Assembly: GCA_964642235.1 (NCBI GenBank)
Contig: CAZXOP010000053.1
Location: forward strand, 1 to 12,073
Reading direction: 5' to 3'
Origin: CAYSND01 sp964642235
GTDB taxonomy: Bacteria > Bacteroidota > Bacteroidia > Bacteroidales > UBA932
Length of the DNA: 12,073 bases
Part shown: piece by piece, positions 5,871 to 12,073 of the stretch
How the letters are laid out: each line of letters opens with the position of its first letter
Position numbering within the stretch: position 1 is the first letter of the stretch
Translations under genes and position numbers: made by a program
Notes under the pieces: generated by a model
What the model saw: only the letters and a program-made list of their open reading frames with translations
The model's database searches: none
What the model was told of the DNA's origin: nothing

Positions 5871-5897
5871 TAAATACCTTGTGATGCAAGGTATTTA
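5871..5897. promoter_or_regulatory. Long palindrome upstream of the PspC/PadR promoter, probable operator
   Basis: TAAATACCTTG (5871-5881) and CAAGGTATTTA (5887-5897) are perfect 11-base inverted arms around TGATG. The palindrome ends 12 bases before the -7 box at 5909, so it covers the -33 region where a bound repressor would block polymerase. It has no U-tract, so it is unlikely to be a terminator. PadR is encoded in the operon and PadR proteins bind palindromes of this kind at their own promoters; assignment to this PadR is inference. Confidence 0.65.
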
Positions 5898-5908
5898 AAA
5901 ACTTTATA

Positions 5909-5916
5909 TATCTTTG
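5909..5916 (+). promoter_or_regulatory. -7 box of the PspC-PadR-PspC operon
   Basis: TATCTTTG matches the TAnnTTTG consensus exactly and lies 34 bases before the ATG at 5951. It overlaps a second small palindrome and has a large palindrome just upstream, so the promoter is probably repressible. Confidence 0.6.
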
Positions 5917-5925
5917 CATCGCAAA
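5913..5925. promoter_or_regulatory. Second, related palindrome overlapping the -7 box
   Basis: TTTGC ATC GCAAA is an inverted repeat with 5-base arms. Its core TTGCATCGCAA matches the reverse complement of the upstream palindrome's core (TTGCATCACAA) at 10 of 11 positions. The two centres are about 35 bases apart. It covers the end of the -7 box, consistent with a second operator for the same regulator. Confidence 0.5.
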
Positions 5926-5950
5926 CATCTAATAAAATAAAAATATTTGT

Positions 5951-6520
5951 ATGAAAAAAGTACTTAATGTCGGAATCGGAGGAAGGCCTTTCACAATAGA
6001 TGAAGATGCTTACCAAAGACTTGATGGTTACCTGAATGCGTTTAGAATAAAAGCACAATCAGAGATGGGACACCAGACAAAAGAGGTTCTCGATGAACTC
6101 GAAATGCGTATTGCAGAGCTATTCGACGAGTCTCTCTCTCACAAAATGGAGGTGGTAAACCTTGCATTGGTAAATAAAGTTATCTCACAGTTAGGGATGC
6201 CGGATGGGAGTCCTGCTGATTTTGGGAGCTCTACTACCCACGACTTTCACCAACCGCGAGTGGTGAAAAAACTCTTTCGCGACCCTGACAGCAAAGCTAT
6301 CGGCGGAGTCTGTGGCGGACTTGCAGCCTACTTTGATGTAGATATAGTTCTGATGAGAGTTCTATTTGTTTTGGCATTAGTTTTCGGTTCCCTCGGTTTC
6401 TGGTTCTACGTTATCCTCTGGATAGTGGTTCCTCTTGCCACCACCGCTGCCCAAAAATGCGAAATGCGTGGTCTCCCCGTTACCGCTGAGAATCTAAGAC
6501 GCTTCTCTACACAACGTTAA
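5951..6520 (+). CDS. PspC domain membrane protein, short form
   Basis: A 189-residue protein. Residues 1-82 form a soluble N-terminal domain (VGIGGRPFTIDEDAYQRLDGYLNAF, then LDELEMRIAELF) found in Bacteroidetes PspC proteins. Residues about 105-173 form the PspC domain: KKLFRDPDSKAIGGVCGGLAAYFDVD, then a hydrophobic pair around 134-161 and the closing QKCEMRG. PspC domains are inner-membrane modules linked to envelope stress in the phage-shock system; no PspA, PspB or PspF is visible here, so this is not a classical psp operon. It is the first gene of a three-gene operon, 11 bases before padR, and is a paralogue of the protein at 6879. The start at 5951 matches the paralogue's N-terminus exactly in register. 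Confidence 0.88.
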   Translation: MKKVLNVGIGGRPFTIDEDAYQRLDGYLNAFRIKAQSEMGHQTKEVLDELEMRIAELFDESLSHKMEVVNLALVNKVISQLGMPDGSPADFGSSTTHDFHQPRVVKKLFRDPDSKAIGGVCGGLAAYFDVDIVLMRVLFVLALVFGSLGFWFYVILWIVVPLATTAAQKCEMRGLPVTAENLRRFSTQR

Positions 6521-6531
6521 ATCTAATAATT

Positions 6532-6876
6532 ATGGAAGTTTATAACAATAATATAGTGGACAATCTAAAGTCCCAAATGAGGAAGGGGGTACTTGAGTAC
6601 TGTATCCTGCTCATTTTGAACAAGGAAGATGCCTACGCCTCCTCTATTATTTCGCAACTCAAGGATGCAAATATGATAGTAGTGGAAGGGACGCTATATC
6701 CTCTTTTAATAAGAGAAAAAAACCAGGGACTACTCAGTTATCGCTGGGAAGAATCCCCCCAAGGACCCCCAAGGAAATATTATTCCATCACCGAAAAAGG
6801 TCGTATGCACCTGAAAGAGATGGACGGAGCCTGGAAAGAAATAGTGGAAACCATTGAACTAATAAAAAACAAATAA
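6532..6876 (+). CDS. PadR family transcriptional regulator
   Basis: A 114-residue protein of normal PadR length. The N-terminal helix and winged helix-turn-helix run from about residue 10 to 95: KGVLEYCILLILNKEDAYASSII, then EGTLYPLLIREKNQGLLSYRWEES (recognition helix and turn) and the wing GPPRKYYSITEKG, followed by a C-terminal dimerisation helix. The TLYPLL...GLL..RWEE...GPPRKYY pattern is diagnostic. PadR proteins are mostly dimeric repressors that bind palindromic sites, and the palindromes at 5871-5925 are the natural candidates. Bacteroidetes commonly pair padR with PspC genes. Within the coding sequence, CCCCCAAGGA occurs twice in tandem at 6756-6775. The next gene begins 2 bases after the stop. 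Confidence 0.92.
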   Translation: MEVYNNNIVDNLKSQMRKGVLEYCILLILNKEDAYASSIISQLKDANMIVVEGTLYPLLIREKNQGLLSYRWEESPQGPPRKYYSITEKGRMHLKEMDGAWKEIVETIELIKNK

Positions 6877-6878
6877 AT

Positions 6879-8372
6879 ATGAAACATGTTATAAAAGTCA
6901 GCATTGGCAATATTGCATTCACACTCGAAGAGAATGCTCACAAAATGCTAAGCGACTACCTTAATGATCTTAATGCTCATTATAAAAACAACATCAACGG
7001 AAAAGAGATAGTGGATGGTATCGAGGAGCGCATCTCCGAACTATTTCTCGAAAAAGCAGGGAAGGATACCATTATAGAGGTCTATATGGTCAGGGAGGTA
7101 ATAGATATCCTCGGACGCCCCGAAGTAATAGACGAAGAGAGTGGAGAGAGTGCTAAAAATCAAGGACAATACAACAGGAAACTCTACAGAGACACTTCAA
7201 ACGTCGTGGTCGGAGGAGTCTGCTCCGGATTAGGAGCCTACTTCCGCCGGGAACCTGCACTTTTCAGAACACTCTTCGTGGTACTGACAATTTTCTTTGC
7301 AATATTCGGTTGGGGATACGGAGGAGGTTTTTTCGTCCTTCTCTATATTGCCTTTTGGATAATTATCCCTCCTGCAAGGAGTTATGAGGATAGGTGCAAG
7401 ATGAAAGGGGAGTCCCCTACCATTGAGTCTATTCAGGACAATGTGGAGAAAGGGGTGAAAGAGGTAGCAAAGGGGGTTAAAAGAATCCAAGATGAAAATC
7501 CCGGATTTTGGAAAATGGTAGGGAAGGTTATTGCGAAGTTCTCAGGTGTCATATTGGTATTTATAGGAATAATAGGGGTGGTCTCTTTGATTATTGCCTT
7601 ATTGGGGTACAAAATCTGGGGATTAGCTTTCCCTCTCTCTGCATTAAGTTTCCTCTCGATTTTCAGCAATGTCACATTAACAGGGGCTTTTTGGTTAAAA
7701 TTATTCCTGCTAATCTCTATCTTTACCCCATTTGTAGGGGCTTTATATAGCGGAATCCTCCTGCTTTTCGGATTCAAATCTCCAAAATGGAGACCCGGAT
7801 TGATTATATTTATTATTTGGGTAATAGGGTTGGTAGGGTTACTCTCTATGGGATTCGGAACTGCTACCCGTTATATGAATACTGATAGTAAAAGAGTTTC
7901 AGAGGCAGTTAGTCTCACGAGTGATACACTTTATATAGAGTATAATGATGTAACCAAATGGGATAACAACAAAGTCTATATCGAAGCCGGATACCATAAT
8001 TACAAACTCTACTTTTTAAATGACAGCAACAAGGAGAATTATCAAATAATATGTTACCCCGAAGTTTCCATTTACAACAATGAAAGGGAGGCTTCAGAAA
8101 TCGAAATGAAAACCAATTATTTTATAAACGACATGTCGCTTGCTGAGATAAGGAGTATCACTCAAACCCCTTTCTATACCCTCGAAGGGAACACCCTCAG
8201 AGTAGATCCAAAGGTCTATGATGCCGAACACCCTATAAAAGAGGCAGAAAGGAGTCTAAATCTCTATCTCCCAGAAAATGTAAAAGTAATAATAAAAGAG
8301 CCTATTTTCCATAGTTTTGATAATCACTTTGAATATACTAATATCAAGTGGCTAAAGATGTTTGACTGGTAG
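6879..8372 (+). CDS. PspC domain membrane protein, long form
   Basis: A 497-residue protein. Residues 1-82 (VSIGNIAFTLEENAHKMLSDYLNDL, GIEERISELFLE) repeat the N-terminal domain of the short PspC protein. PspC follows at about 99-176: RKLYRDTSNVVVGGVCSGLGAYFRREPALFR, a hydrophobic pair, and EDRCKMKGE. After a charged linker (about 178-210) come further membrane helices near 221-243, 250-265, 272-298 and 307-326. A C-terminal domain of about 170 residues (from about 332), rich in beta-strand patterns and tyrosine, is predicted outside the cytoplasm and has no family I recognise with certainty. The layout suggests a membrane sensor or stabiliser with an extracytoplasmic input, regulated together with PadR. 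A 14-bp terminator follows. Confidence 0.87.
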   Translation: MKHVIKVSIGNIAFTLEENAHKMLSDYLNDLNAHYKNNINGKEIVDGIEERISELFLEKAGKDTIIEVYMVREVIDILGRPEVIDEESGESAKNQGQYNRKLYRDTSNVVVGGVCSGLGAYFRREPALFRTLFVVLTIFFAIFGWGYGGGFFVLLYIAFWIIIPPARSYEDRCKMKGESPTIESIQDNVEKGVKEVAKGVKRIQDENPGFWKMVGKVIAKFSGVILVFIGIIGVVSLIIALLGYKIWGLAFPLSALSFLSIFSNVTLTGAFWLKLFLLISIFTPFVGALYSGILLLFGFKSPKWRPGLIIFIIWVIGLVGLLSMGFGTATRYMNTDSKRVSEAVSLTSDTLYIEYNDVTKWDNNKVYIEAGYHNYKLYFLNDSNKENYQIICYPEVSIYNNEREASEIEMKTNYFINDMSLAEIRSITQTPFYTLEGNTLRVDPKVYDAEHPIKEAERSLNLYLPENVKVIIKEPIFHSFDNHFEYTNIKWLKMFDW

Positions 8373-8394
8373 AAGATCTCGCTTAAAAATATAG

Positions 8395-8427
8395 AAAGAG
8401 GCTGAATAATTCTATTCAGCCTCTTTT
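8395..8427. terminator. Strong bidirectional terminator between PspC and SecG operons
   Basis: AAAGAGGCTGAATA (8395-8408) pairs perfectly with TATTCAGCCTCTTT (8413-8426) around loop ATTC, a 14-bp stem with TTTT at the end on the plus strand. On the minus strand it is followed by TCTATATTTTT. It lies between convergent genes and should end both operons. Confidence 0.93.
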
Positions 8428-8447
8428 ATTATCTCTTAAAGCGTATG

Positions 8448-8789
8448 TTATTGAGCAGGCTGCTCAGGCATCTGAGGAATAGCAGAAGGGAATTCAGGCT
8501 GCCCCTGCTGAGGAGCTGTCTGTTCGATTTTTTCCTTAATACCTGACTCTTTTCCACCTGCTTTAGCGGTAGAAATGAATGCTGTAGCCGAAATACAGAG
8601 GAAAATTATTATTCCTGCCAAAGTCCAAGTCGTTTTTTCCAAAAAGTCGGCTGTCTGACGAACACCGAATGCCTGGTTACCGGATGCAAAGTTTGCAGCT
8701 AATCCGCCTCCCTTTGAGTTTTGTACTAAAACAACAACTGTCAAAAGTGCGCTTGCAATGATTATTAAAATAGAAATCGCTGTGTACAT
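8448..8789 (-). CDS. secG: Preprotein translocase subunit SecG
   Basis: A 113-residue protein with two membrane helices (about 3-22 and 54-73) joined by the conserved SecG loop: LVQNSKGGGLAANFASGNQAFGVRQTADFLEKTTW (21-55). SecG is the auxiliary subunit of the SecYEG channel in the inner membrane and assists SecA-driven export. The glutamine/proline-rich C-terminal tail from about residue 84 (QQGQPEF...PEQPAQ) is longer than in proteobacterial SecG but usual for Bacteroidetes. It is the last gene of the four-gene operon, 3 bases after the TPR gene, and is followed by the terminator at 8395. Confidence 0.95.
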   Translation of the reverse strand: MYTAISILIIIASALLTVVVLVQNSKGGGLAANFASGNQAFGVRQTADFLEKTTWTLAGIIIFLCISATAFISTAKAGGKESGIKEKIEQTAPQQGQPEFPSAIPQMPEQPAQ

Positions 8790-8792
8790 ATC

Positions 8793-9524
8793 TTATAAAT
8801 ATTTCTTTTGTTCTTCTTTAAGGGCTGCAAAGTAAGTACTTTTTTCCGGATATAGCAAAATTAGTTTTTCATAAACTTCAATAGCCCTCCTATTAAAACC
8901 CTGTCGGGCATAAATTTTGGCAAGTGTCTCTGTATAATACTGTTCATCATTAAAGTCGTCAGTATTAATAGAGGAAAAATCAATCGGTTCGCATGTGGGA
9001 GCAAGCGAGCGGAGTCTCTGAATGGTGGAGAGACCATCTCGCTGAAGAGTATTAAAATCATCTTTGCCGAAATAGTCCCCTCCAACTATATGGATTCGGG
9101 GTTTCTGCTCAATGGGGAGAGGTTTCTCAACAGGGGGTGCTTCGGTAAAATGCTCCTCCTCCAAATGAATCTCAATGGGAACAATAGGAGCAGTATGGGG
9201 AATAGGAGCTGAGAAATCAATCTCTATCGAAGGGGGCTCAGGGGTGATAATCTCTATCTCCGGGAGACTCTCCGAATGAAACTCATCAGGAAGAAACTCG
9301 ACCTCTTTTCTCTCTTTAAGGAGACTTCTCTCTTCTTTAAAAAGCTTTTCGCGAGAAAATAGGTAAACAGTTACTTTTTTTACCCCCTCCTCACGATACT
9401 CATCTCCCAAAGAGGCCATTCTAAGAAATAGCTCCCTGCGCGCCAATGCAAACCAAGGGTACTGTTTTATAACTTTATCAAGTTCTGATACGGATAATTG
9501 TGATAAATCGGAAACCATACTCAT
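8793..9524 (-). CDS. TPR-containing cytoplasmic protein of the lptE-secG operon
   Basis: A 243-residue protein without signal peptide or membrane helix. The N-terminal ~75 residues are helical and charged (ELDKVIKQYPWFALARRELFLRMA). A proline/glutamate-rich, probably disordered linker covers about 80-145. The C-terminus has one clear tetratricopeptide repeat: YYTETLAKIYARQGFNRRAIEVYEKLILLYPE (197-228). TPRs mediate protein-protein contacts; no partner can be read here. The gene starts directly after the lptE stop (TAG then ATG), and a second ATG two codons later is an alternative start. A gene of this kind between lptE and secG is common in Bacteroidales. Its role is unknown. Confidence 0.75.
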   Translation of the reverse strand: MSMVSDLSQLSVSELDKVIKQYPWFALARRELFLRMASLGDEYREEGVKKVTVYLFSREKLFKEERSLLKERKEVEFLPDEFHSESLPEIEIITPEPPSIEIDFSAPIPHTAPIVPIEIHLEEEHFTEAPPVEKPLPIEQKPRIHIVGGDYFGKDDFNTLQRDGLSTIQRLRSLAPTCEPIDFSSINTDDFNDEQYYTETLAKIYARQGFNRRAIEVYEKLILLYPEKSTYFAALKEEQKKYL

Positions 9525-10037
9525 CTACCAGTTAGCTACTGTTGAATTAAAAATGTCTTCAACCAATATTTCTATAATTTCATCGCATAGGGCTGCCTCA
9601 ACAGCATCTAACGACTGCATTGAATCAAAATCGGCATAAGCAGAAAATGTTTTATCTTGGAAATCTTCTTCGGGGTGAAGTCGGTTTGAAAACATGATTT
9701 TCACCGTAACAGTTAGTCTTGTCTGAGCAGAGACCTCATCAGCGGTAATCGCCATAGGTCTTGTCTCATAAGAGACTATCTGTCCCGAAATAACCAAATC
9801 CCCCTTATCTGTCACCATCTCCAGCTTAGTCAGCTTTTTATATTTGTCTAAAAGAGCCTCTGTCAGCGTATTACTCAAGGAGGGATTTACCCTCAACGCC
9901 TTATTTTCAATAGGCTCCACAGTATAAGTCTTTACATCTGCAGCAATCGAAGTTCCTGAAAATGTATAGGAAATCTTACACCCTTGAACGAGTAGTAAAA
10001 TCAATAAAAAAGGAAATATTTTAAAAATTCTCTTCAT
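9525..10037 (-). CDS. lptE: LptE family LPS-assembly lipoprotein
   Basis: A 170-residue lipoprotein. The signal ends LLLVQGC with Cys20 as the lipidated residue, followed by KISYTFSGTSI. The rest matches the Bacteroidetes LptE pattern: VKTYTVEPIENKALRVNPSLSNTLTEALLDKY (36-67), GDLVISGQIVSYETRPMAI, QTRLTVTVKIMFSNRLHPEEDF and the closing EILVEDIFNSTVANW. LptE sits in the outer membrane inside the LptD barrel and helps deliver lipopolysaccharide to the cell surface; LptD is not in this window. It lies 6 bases after the sigma-54 activator gene and directly before the TPR gene, so the four genes are surely one transcript. Confidence 0.92.
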   Translation of the reverse strand: MKRIFKIFPFLLILLLVQGCKISYTFSGTSIAADVKTYTVEPIENKALRVNPSLSNTLTEALLDKYKKLTKLEMVTDKGDLVISGQIVSYETRPMAITADEVSAQTRLTVTVKIMFSNRLHPEEDFQDKTFSAYADFDSMQSLDAVEAALCDEIIEILVEDIFNSTVANW

Positions 10038-10043
10038 GCACAG

Positions 10044-11267
10044 TTAATCTAAACCCAATTCTTTAATTTTTCTATATAAAGTCCTTTCGGAGATACCAAG
10101 CTCCTCTGCTGCCGACTTTCTCTTCCCCCCATGCTTCTCCAATGCCTTCCTTATCAAATCAATATTTGCCTCCTGAATGGAGAGGGTCCCCTCTTCCACC
10201 TCCTCCGGTGAAGTATCTTCGATTCTATCGTCAAGTTCTTTGCCGATATGCGACCCCATCCCGGAATGAACCTGCGGAGAGTGAATAGTCTGTGGGGAGT
10301 GCAATGCATGGATTACCCCGGAACTCTGAGCCTCTGACGAGGAGACCGGACGCCCCTCTAACTGACCCTTTAACTCATTGACCTCCTGACGTAATTGGAA
10401 CAATATCTTAAAAATAATATCTCTGTCCGTCAATCCATCTGAGCCGGAAGAGGTATCAACATTCCGGACAGGAAGAGTATTTCCCCCCTCCGGAGGGAGA
10501 TAATTCTTCAGAGTTTCAGGAAAAATAGTTCTATTGTGTTCCAATACCGACATCTGCTCCGCAACATTTTTCAACTGCCGCACATTGCCGGGCCATCTGT
10601 AGGATTCGAGAAGAATCTGTGCCTCCGGTGTGAGTCGCACTGCGGGCATTTTATACTTATCTGCAAAGTCAAGTGCAAACTTCTTAAAGAGCAAGTGAAT
10701 ATCTTCTCTTCGCTCACGAAGTGGAGGAATGATAATAGGGACAACATTTAATCTATAATAGAGATCTTCCCTGAATTTCCCCACCCCTACTGCATGCATA
10801 AAATTAATGTTTGAGGCTGCAATTACACGAACATCAGTTTTTTGAGACTTCGAGGAACCGACTCTTATAAACTCTCCACTCTCAAGGACCCTAAGGAGTC
10901 GCACCTGAGTTGCTAATGGGAGCTCTCCTACTTCATCGAGGAAGAGTGTTCCTCCGTTTGCCACCTCAAAATACCCTTTGCGAGCATCGGTAGCTCCTGT
11001 AAAAGACCCTTTTTCGTGACCAAACAACTCAGAATCAATAGTCCCTTCAGGGATGGCTCCGCAGTTAATAGCTATATAATTATTATGCTTTCGGGGGCTT
11101 AACGCATGAATGACCTGTGGAATCACCTCTTTACCCACTCCGCTCTCCCCTGTAATCAGGACAGAAAGGTCAGTATTGGCTATCTGGCGTGCAATATTTA
11201 ATGCCGCATTTAGCTTGGGGTCATTCCCGATTATTCCAAATCTCTCTTTTATATCTCTATTTTCCAC
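10044..11267 (-). CDS. Sigma-54 interacting transcriptional activator (AAA+ domain, Fis-type HTH, no receiver)
   Basis: A 407-residue protein. The AAA+ domain starts almost at the N-terminus: Walker A GESGVGKE (40-47), the sigma-54 contact loop GSFTGA (87-92, the accepted variant of GAFTGA), Walker B GGTLFLDE (105-112), the arginine-finger region FREDLYYRLNV (165-175), and the WPGNVRQL sensor 2 motif (225-232). A linker of about 100 residues follows, including a predicted coiled coil around 281-304 and a small HSPQ repeat (323-333). A Fis-type helix-turn-helix (GGKRKSAAEELGISERTLYRKIKEL, 380-404) ends the protein. No receiver, PAS or GAF domain precedes the AAA+ domain, so activity must be controlled in trans or by abundance. 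Heading an operon with lptE and secG suggests a link to envelope biogenesis, but its target promoters are not visible. Confidence 0.94.
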   Translation of the reverse strand: MENRDIKERFGIIGNDPKLNAALNIARQIANTDLSVLITGESGVGKEVIPQVIHALSPRKHNNYIAINCGAIPEGTIDSELFGHEKGSFTGATDARKGYFEVANGGTLFLDEVGELPLATQVRLLRVLESGEFIRVGSSKSQKTDVRVIAASNINFMHAVGVGKFREDLYYRLNVVPIIIPPLRERREDIHLLFKKFALDFADKYKMPAVRLTPEAQILLESYRWPGNVRQLKNVAEQMSVLEHNRTIFPETLKNYLPPEGGNTLPVRNVDTSSGSDGLTDRDIIFKILFQLRQEVNELKGQLEGRPVSSSEAQSSGVIHALHSPQTIHSPQVHSGMGSHIGKELDDRIEDTSPEEVEEGTLSIQEANIDLIRKALEKHGGKRKSAAEELGISERTLYRKIKELGLD

Positions 11268-11293
11268 AACTAATAAATCAAATCTATATTTTG

Positions 11294-11301
11294 CAAAGTT
11301 A
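11294..11301 (-). promoter_or_regulatory. -7 box of the sigma-54 activator/lptE/secG operon
   Basis: The minus strand reads TAACTTTG, an exact TAnnTTTG match, 26 bases before the ATG at 11267. A TTG about 23 bases upstream is a possible -33 element. The box is one arm of an inverted repeat: AAAGTTAA at 11295-11302 pairs with TTAACTTT at 11316-11323. Confidence 0.55.
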
Positions 11302-11370
11302 AGATAAAATCATATTTAACTTTACAATTCGTATCTTTTTTTGTCATATTCGGCAAGTTTTTTGCATCAG

Positions 11371-11404
11371 TTTGACTTTTAAAACAATAATTTAATTACC
11401 TTTG
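11371..11404 (+). promoter_or_regulatory. Promoter of the lipoprotein gene at 11461
   Basis: TTTG (11371-11374), 22 bases of spacer, then TACCTTTG (11397-11404): both Bacteroidetes core elements are exact, the best promoter match in the window. A second -7-like box, TATTTTTG, lies at 11414-11421 without a clear -33. The leader would be about 50 bases. Confidence 0.65.
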
Positions 11405-11460
11405 CATTTACTTTATTTTTGGATAACTAAATATAACTGATATATTAAATAAAAATCAAC

Positions 11461-12073
11461 ATGAAAAAATTAATTAAATCACTTTTTTCTTTGGCATTGA
11501 TCGGATTTATAATCCCTTCATGTAGTAATCCCGCAAAGATGGCAGAAGAAGCTGCCCGCGTTTCATTAAAAGCAAATCCTGAAGTTCTCGAAGTCGTAGC
11601 AGGCAAAATAGCCACCTCTGTTTCAGCTACTTTCCCTGATGGATATTTCCATCCTAAGGCTATTCTAGAAGTTGTTCCCGTATTGGTTTACCAAGGCGGC
11701 GAAGTAGCAAGCAAAACCGTTATGCTTCAGGGTGAAGATATAACTGAAAACTATAAAGTCGTTCCTAAAACAGGTGCAACTGTTTCCTATGATCTTAACT
11801 TTGATTACAAACCGGGAATGGAGAAATCTCATCTTGAGCTCCGTATGACTGTAATTAACAAGGATAAGAGAATTGCTTTCCCCGCTCCATTTAAAGTAGC
11901 AGAGGGTGCAAACACCACTTACATGCTTGTTAAAAACGAAGGGGCTCTTGCTTATGCACCGGATGCATATCAGGCAGTTATTCCTGAAAAAGGGGAAGCT
12001 CAGATTCTTTACCTTATAAATAGTTCAACTGTTCGTCCTACCGAACTTAAGAAAGACCAAATCAAAGCTTTCC
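11461..12073 (+). CDS. Lipoprotein, N-terminal part (C-terminus cut by window edge)
   Basis: Reading from the ATG at 11461, the frame is open for 204 codons to the window edge. The signal peptide ends GFIIPSC, making Cys21 the likely lipidation site. The mature part has long stretches of alternating beta-strand character (ILEVVPVLVYQGGEVASKTVMLQGEDI, SHLELRMTVINKDKRIAF), with the PEVLEVVAGKIATSVSATFPDGYFHPKA block near residues 40-67. This resembles the start of a large Bacteroidales outer-membrane lipoprotein family in which TPR or OmpA-like regions can follow, but the decisive C-terminal part is missing. Codon use differs from its neighbours: arginine is CGT/CGC in four of five cases and glycine is spread over all four codons, while nearby genes favour AGA/AGG and GGG/GGA. 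With the near-consensus promoter this suggests a highly expressed protein. Confidence 0.75.
   Translation, partial: MKKLIKSLFSLALIGFIIPSCSNPAKMAEEAARVSLKANPEVLEVVAGKIATSVSATFPDGYFHPKAILEVVPVLVYQGGEVASKTVMLQGEDITENYKVVPKTGATVSYDLNFDYKPGMEKSHLELRMTVINKDKRIAFPAPFKVAEGANTTYMLVKNEGALAYAPDAYQAVIPEKGEAQILYLINSSTVRPTELKKDQIKAF

Noticed and set aside
5871..5897. The 11-bp palindrome considered as a third terminator for the hydrolase gene.
   Set aside because: It is not followed by a T-run, two terminators already precede it, and its position over the -33 region of the next promoter fits an operator better.
5810..6058. An 82-codon minus-strand frame across the hydrolase/PspC intergenic region.
   Set aside because: It spans a terminator, both operator palindromes and the promoter, and runs antisense into the PspC start, so it is a chance frame.

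Overview
The window looks like chromosomal DNA from a member of the Bacteroidota, most likely order Bacteroidales. Evidence: many copies of the Bacteroidetes -7 promoter box TAnnTTTG in front of genes, A-rich leaders without Shine-Dalgarno sites before nearly every start, lipoproteins and families typical of this group (DUF4252, fimbrillin-like, FISUMP, Bacteroidetes LptE, PspC proteins with the Bacteroidetes N-terminal domain), and the gene order sigma-54 activator - lptE - TPR - secG. Base composition is AT-rich, yet glycine and proline are often written GGG and CCC. No tRNA, rRNA, CRISPR array, transposase or phage gene was seen.

Layout. (1) Positions 1-485, minus strand: a DUF456 membrane protein running off the left edge. 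(2) Positions 562-2906, plus strand: an envelope-stress-like operon with an ECF sigma factor, a one-pass membrane protein that is probably its anti-sigma factor, a DUF4252 protein and a small outer-membrane beta-barrel. The two units diverge from a 76-bp promoter region. (3) Positions 3030-4682, minus strand: an overlooked 54-residue ORF followed by a fimbrillin-like/FISUMP lipoprotein whose start has an unusually strong Shine-Dalgarno site. A bidirectional terminator and a REP-like palindrome separate it from the sigma operon. (4) Positions 4801-5763, plus strand: an exported alpha/beta hydrolase whose promoter box lies so close to the ATG that the mRNA may be leaderless, followed by tandem terminators. 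(5) Positions 5951-8372, plus strand: a PspC-PadR-PspC operon. An 11-bp-arm palindrome and a second, related palindrome sit on its promoter and are good candidates for PadR operators. (6) Positions 8448-11267, minus strand: the envelope-biogenesis operon sigma-54 activator - lptE - TPR protein - secG, genes nearly touching. (7) Positions 11461-12073, plus strand: the N-terminal part of an abundant-looking lipoprotein, running off the right edge.

Most of the window concerns the cell envelope: stress sensing (ECF sigma module, PspC/PadR), secretion and LPS assembly (SecG, LptE), and surface or periplasmic proteins. No complete new defence or mobile system was seen. The most interesting items are the small ORF paired with the fimbrillin/FISUMP lipoprotein, the twin operator-like palindromes of the PspC/PadR operon, and the ECF module carrying a DUF4252 protein and an unrecognised beta-barrel.
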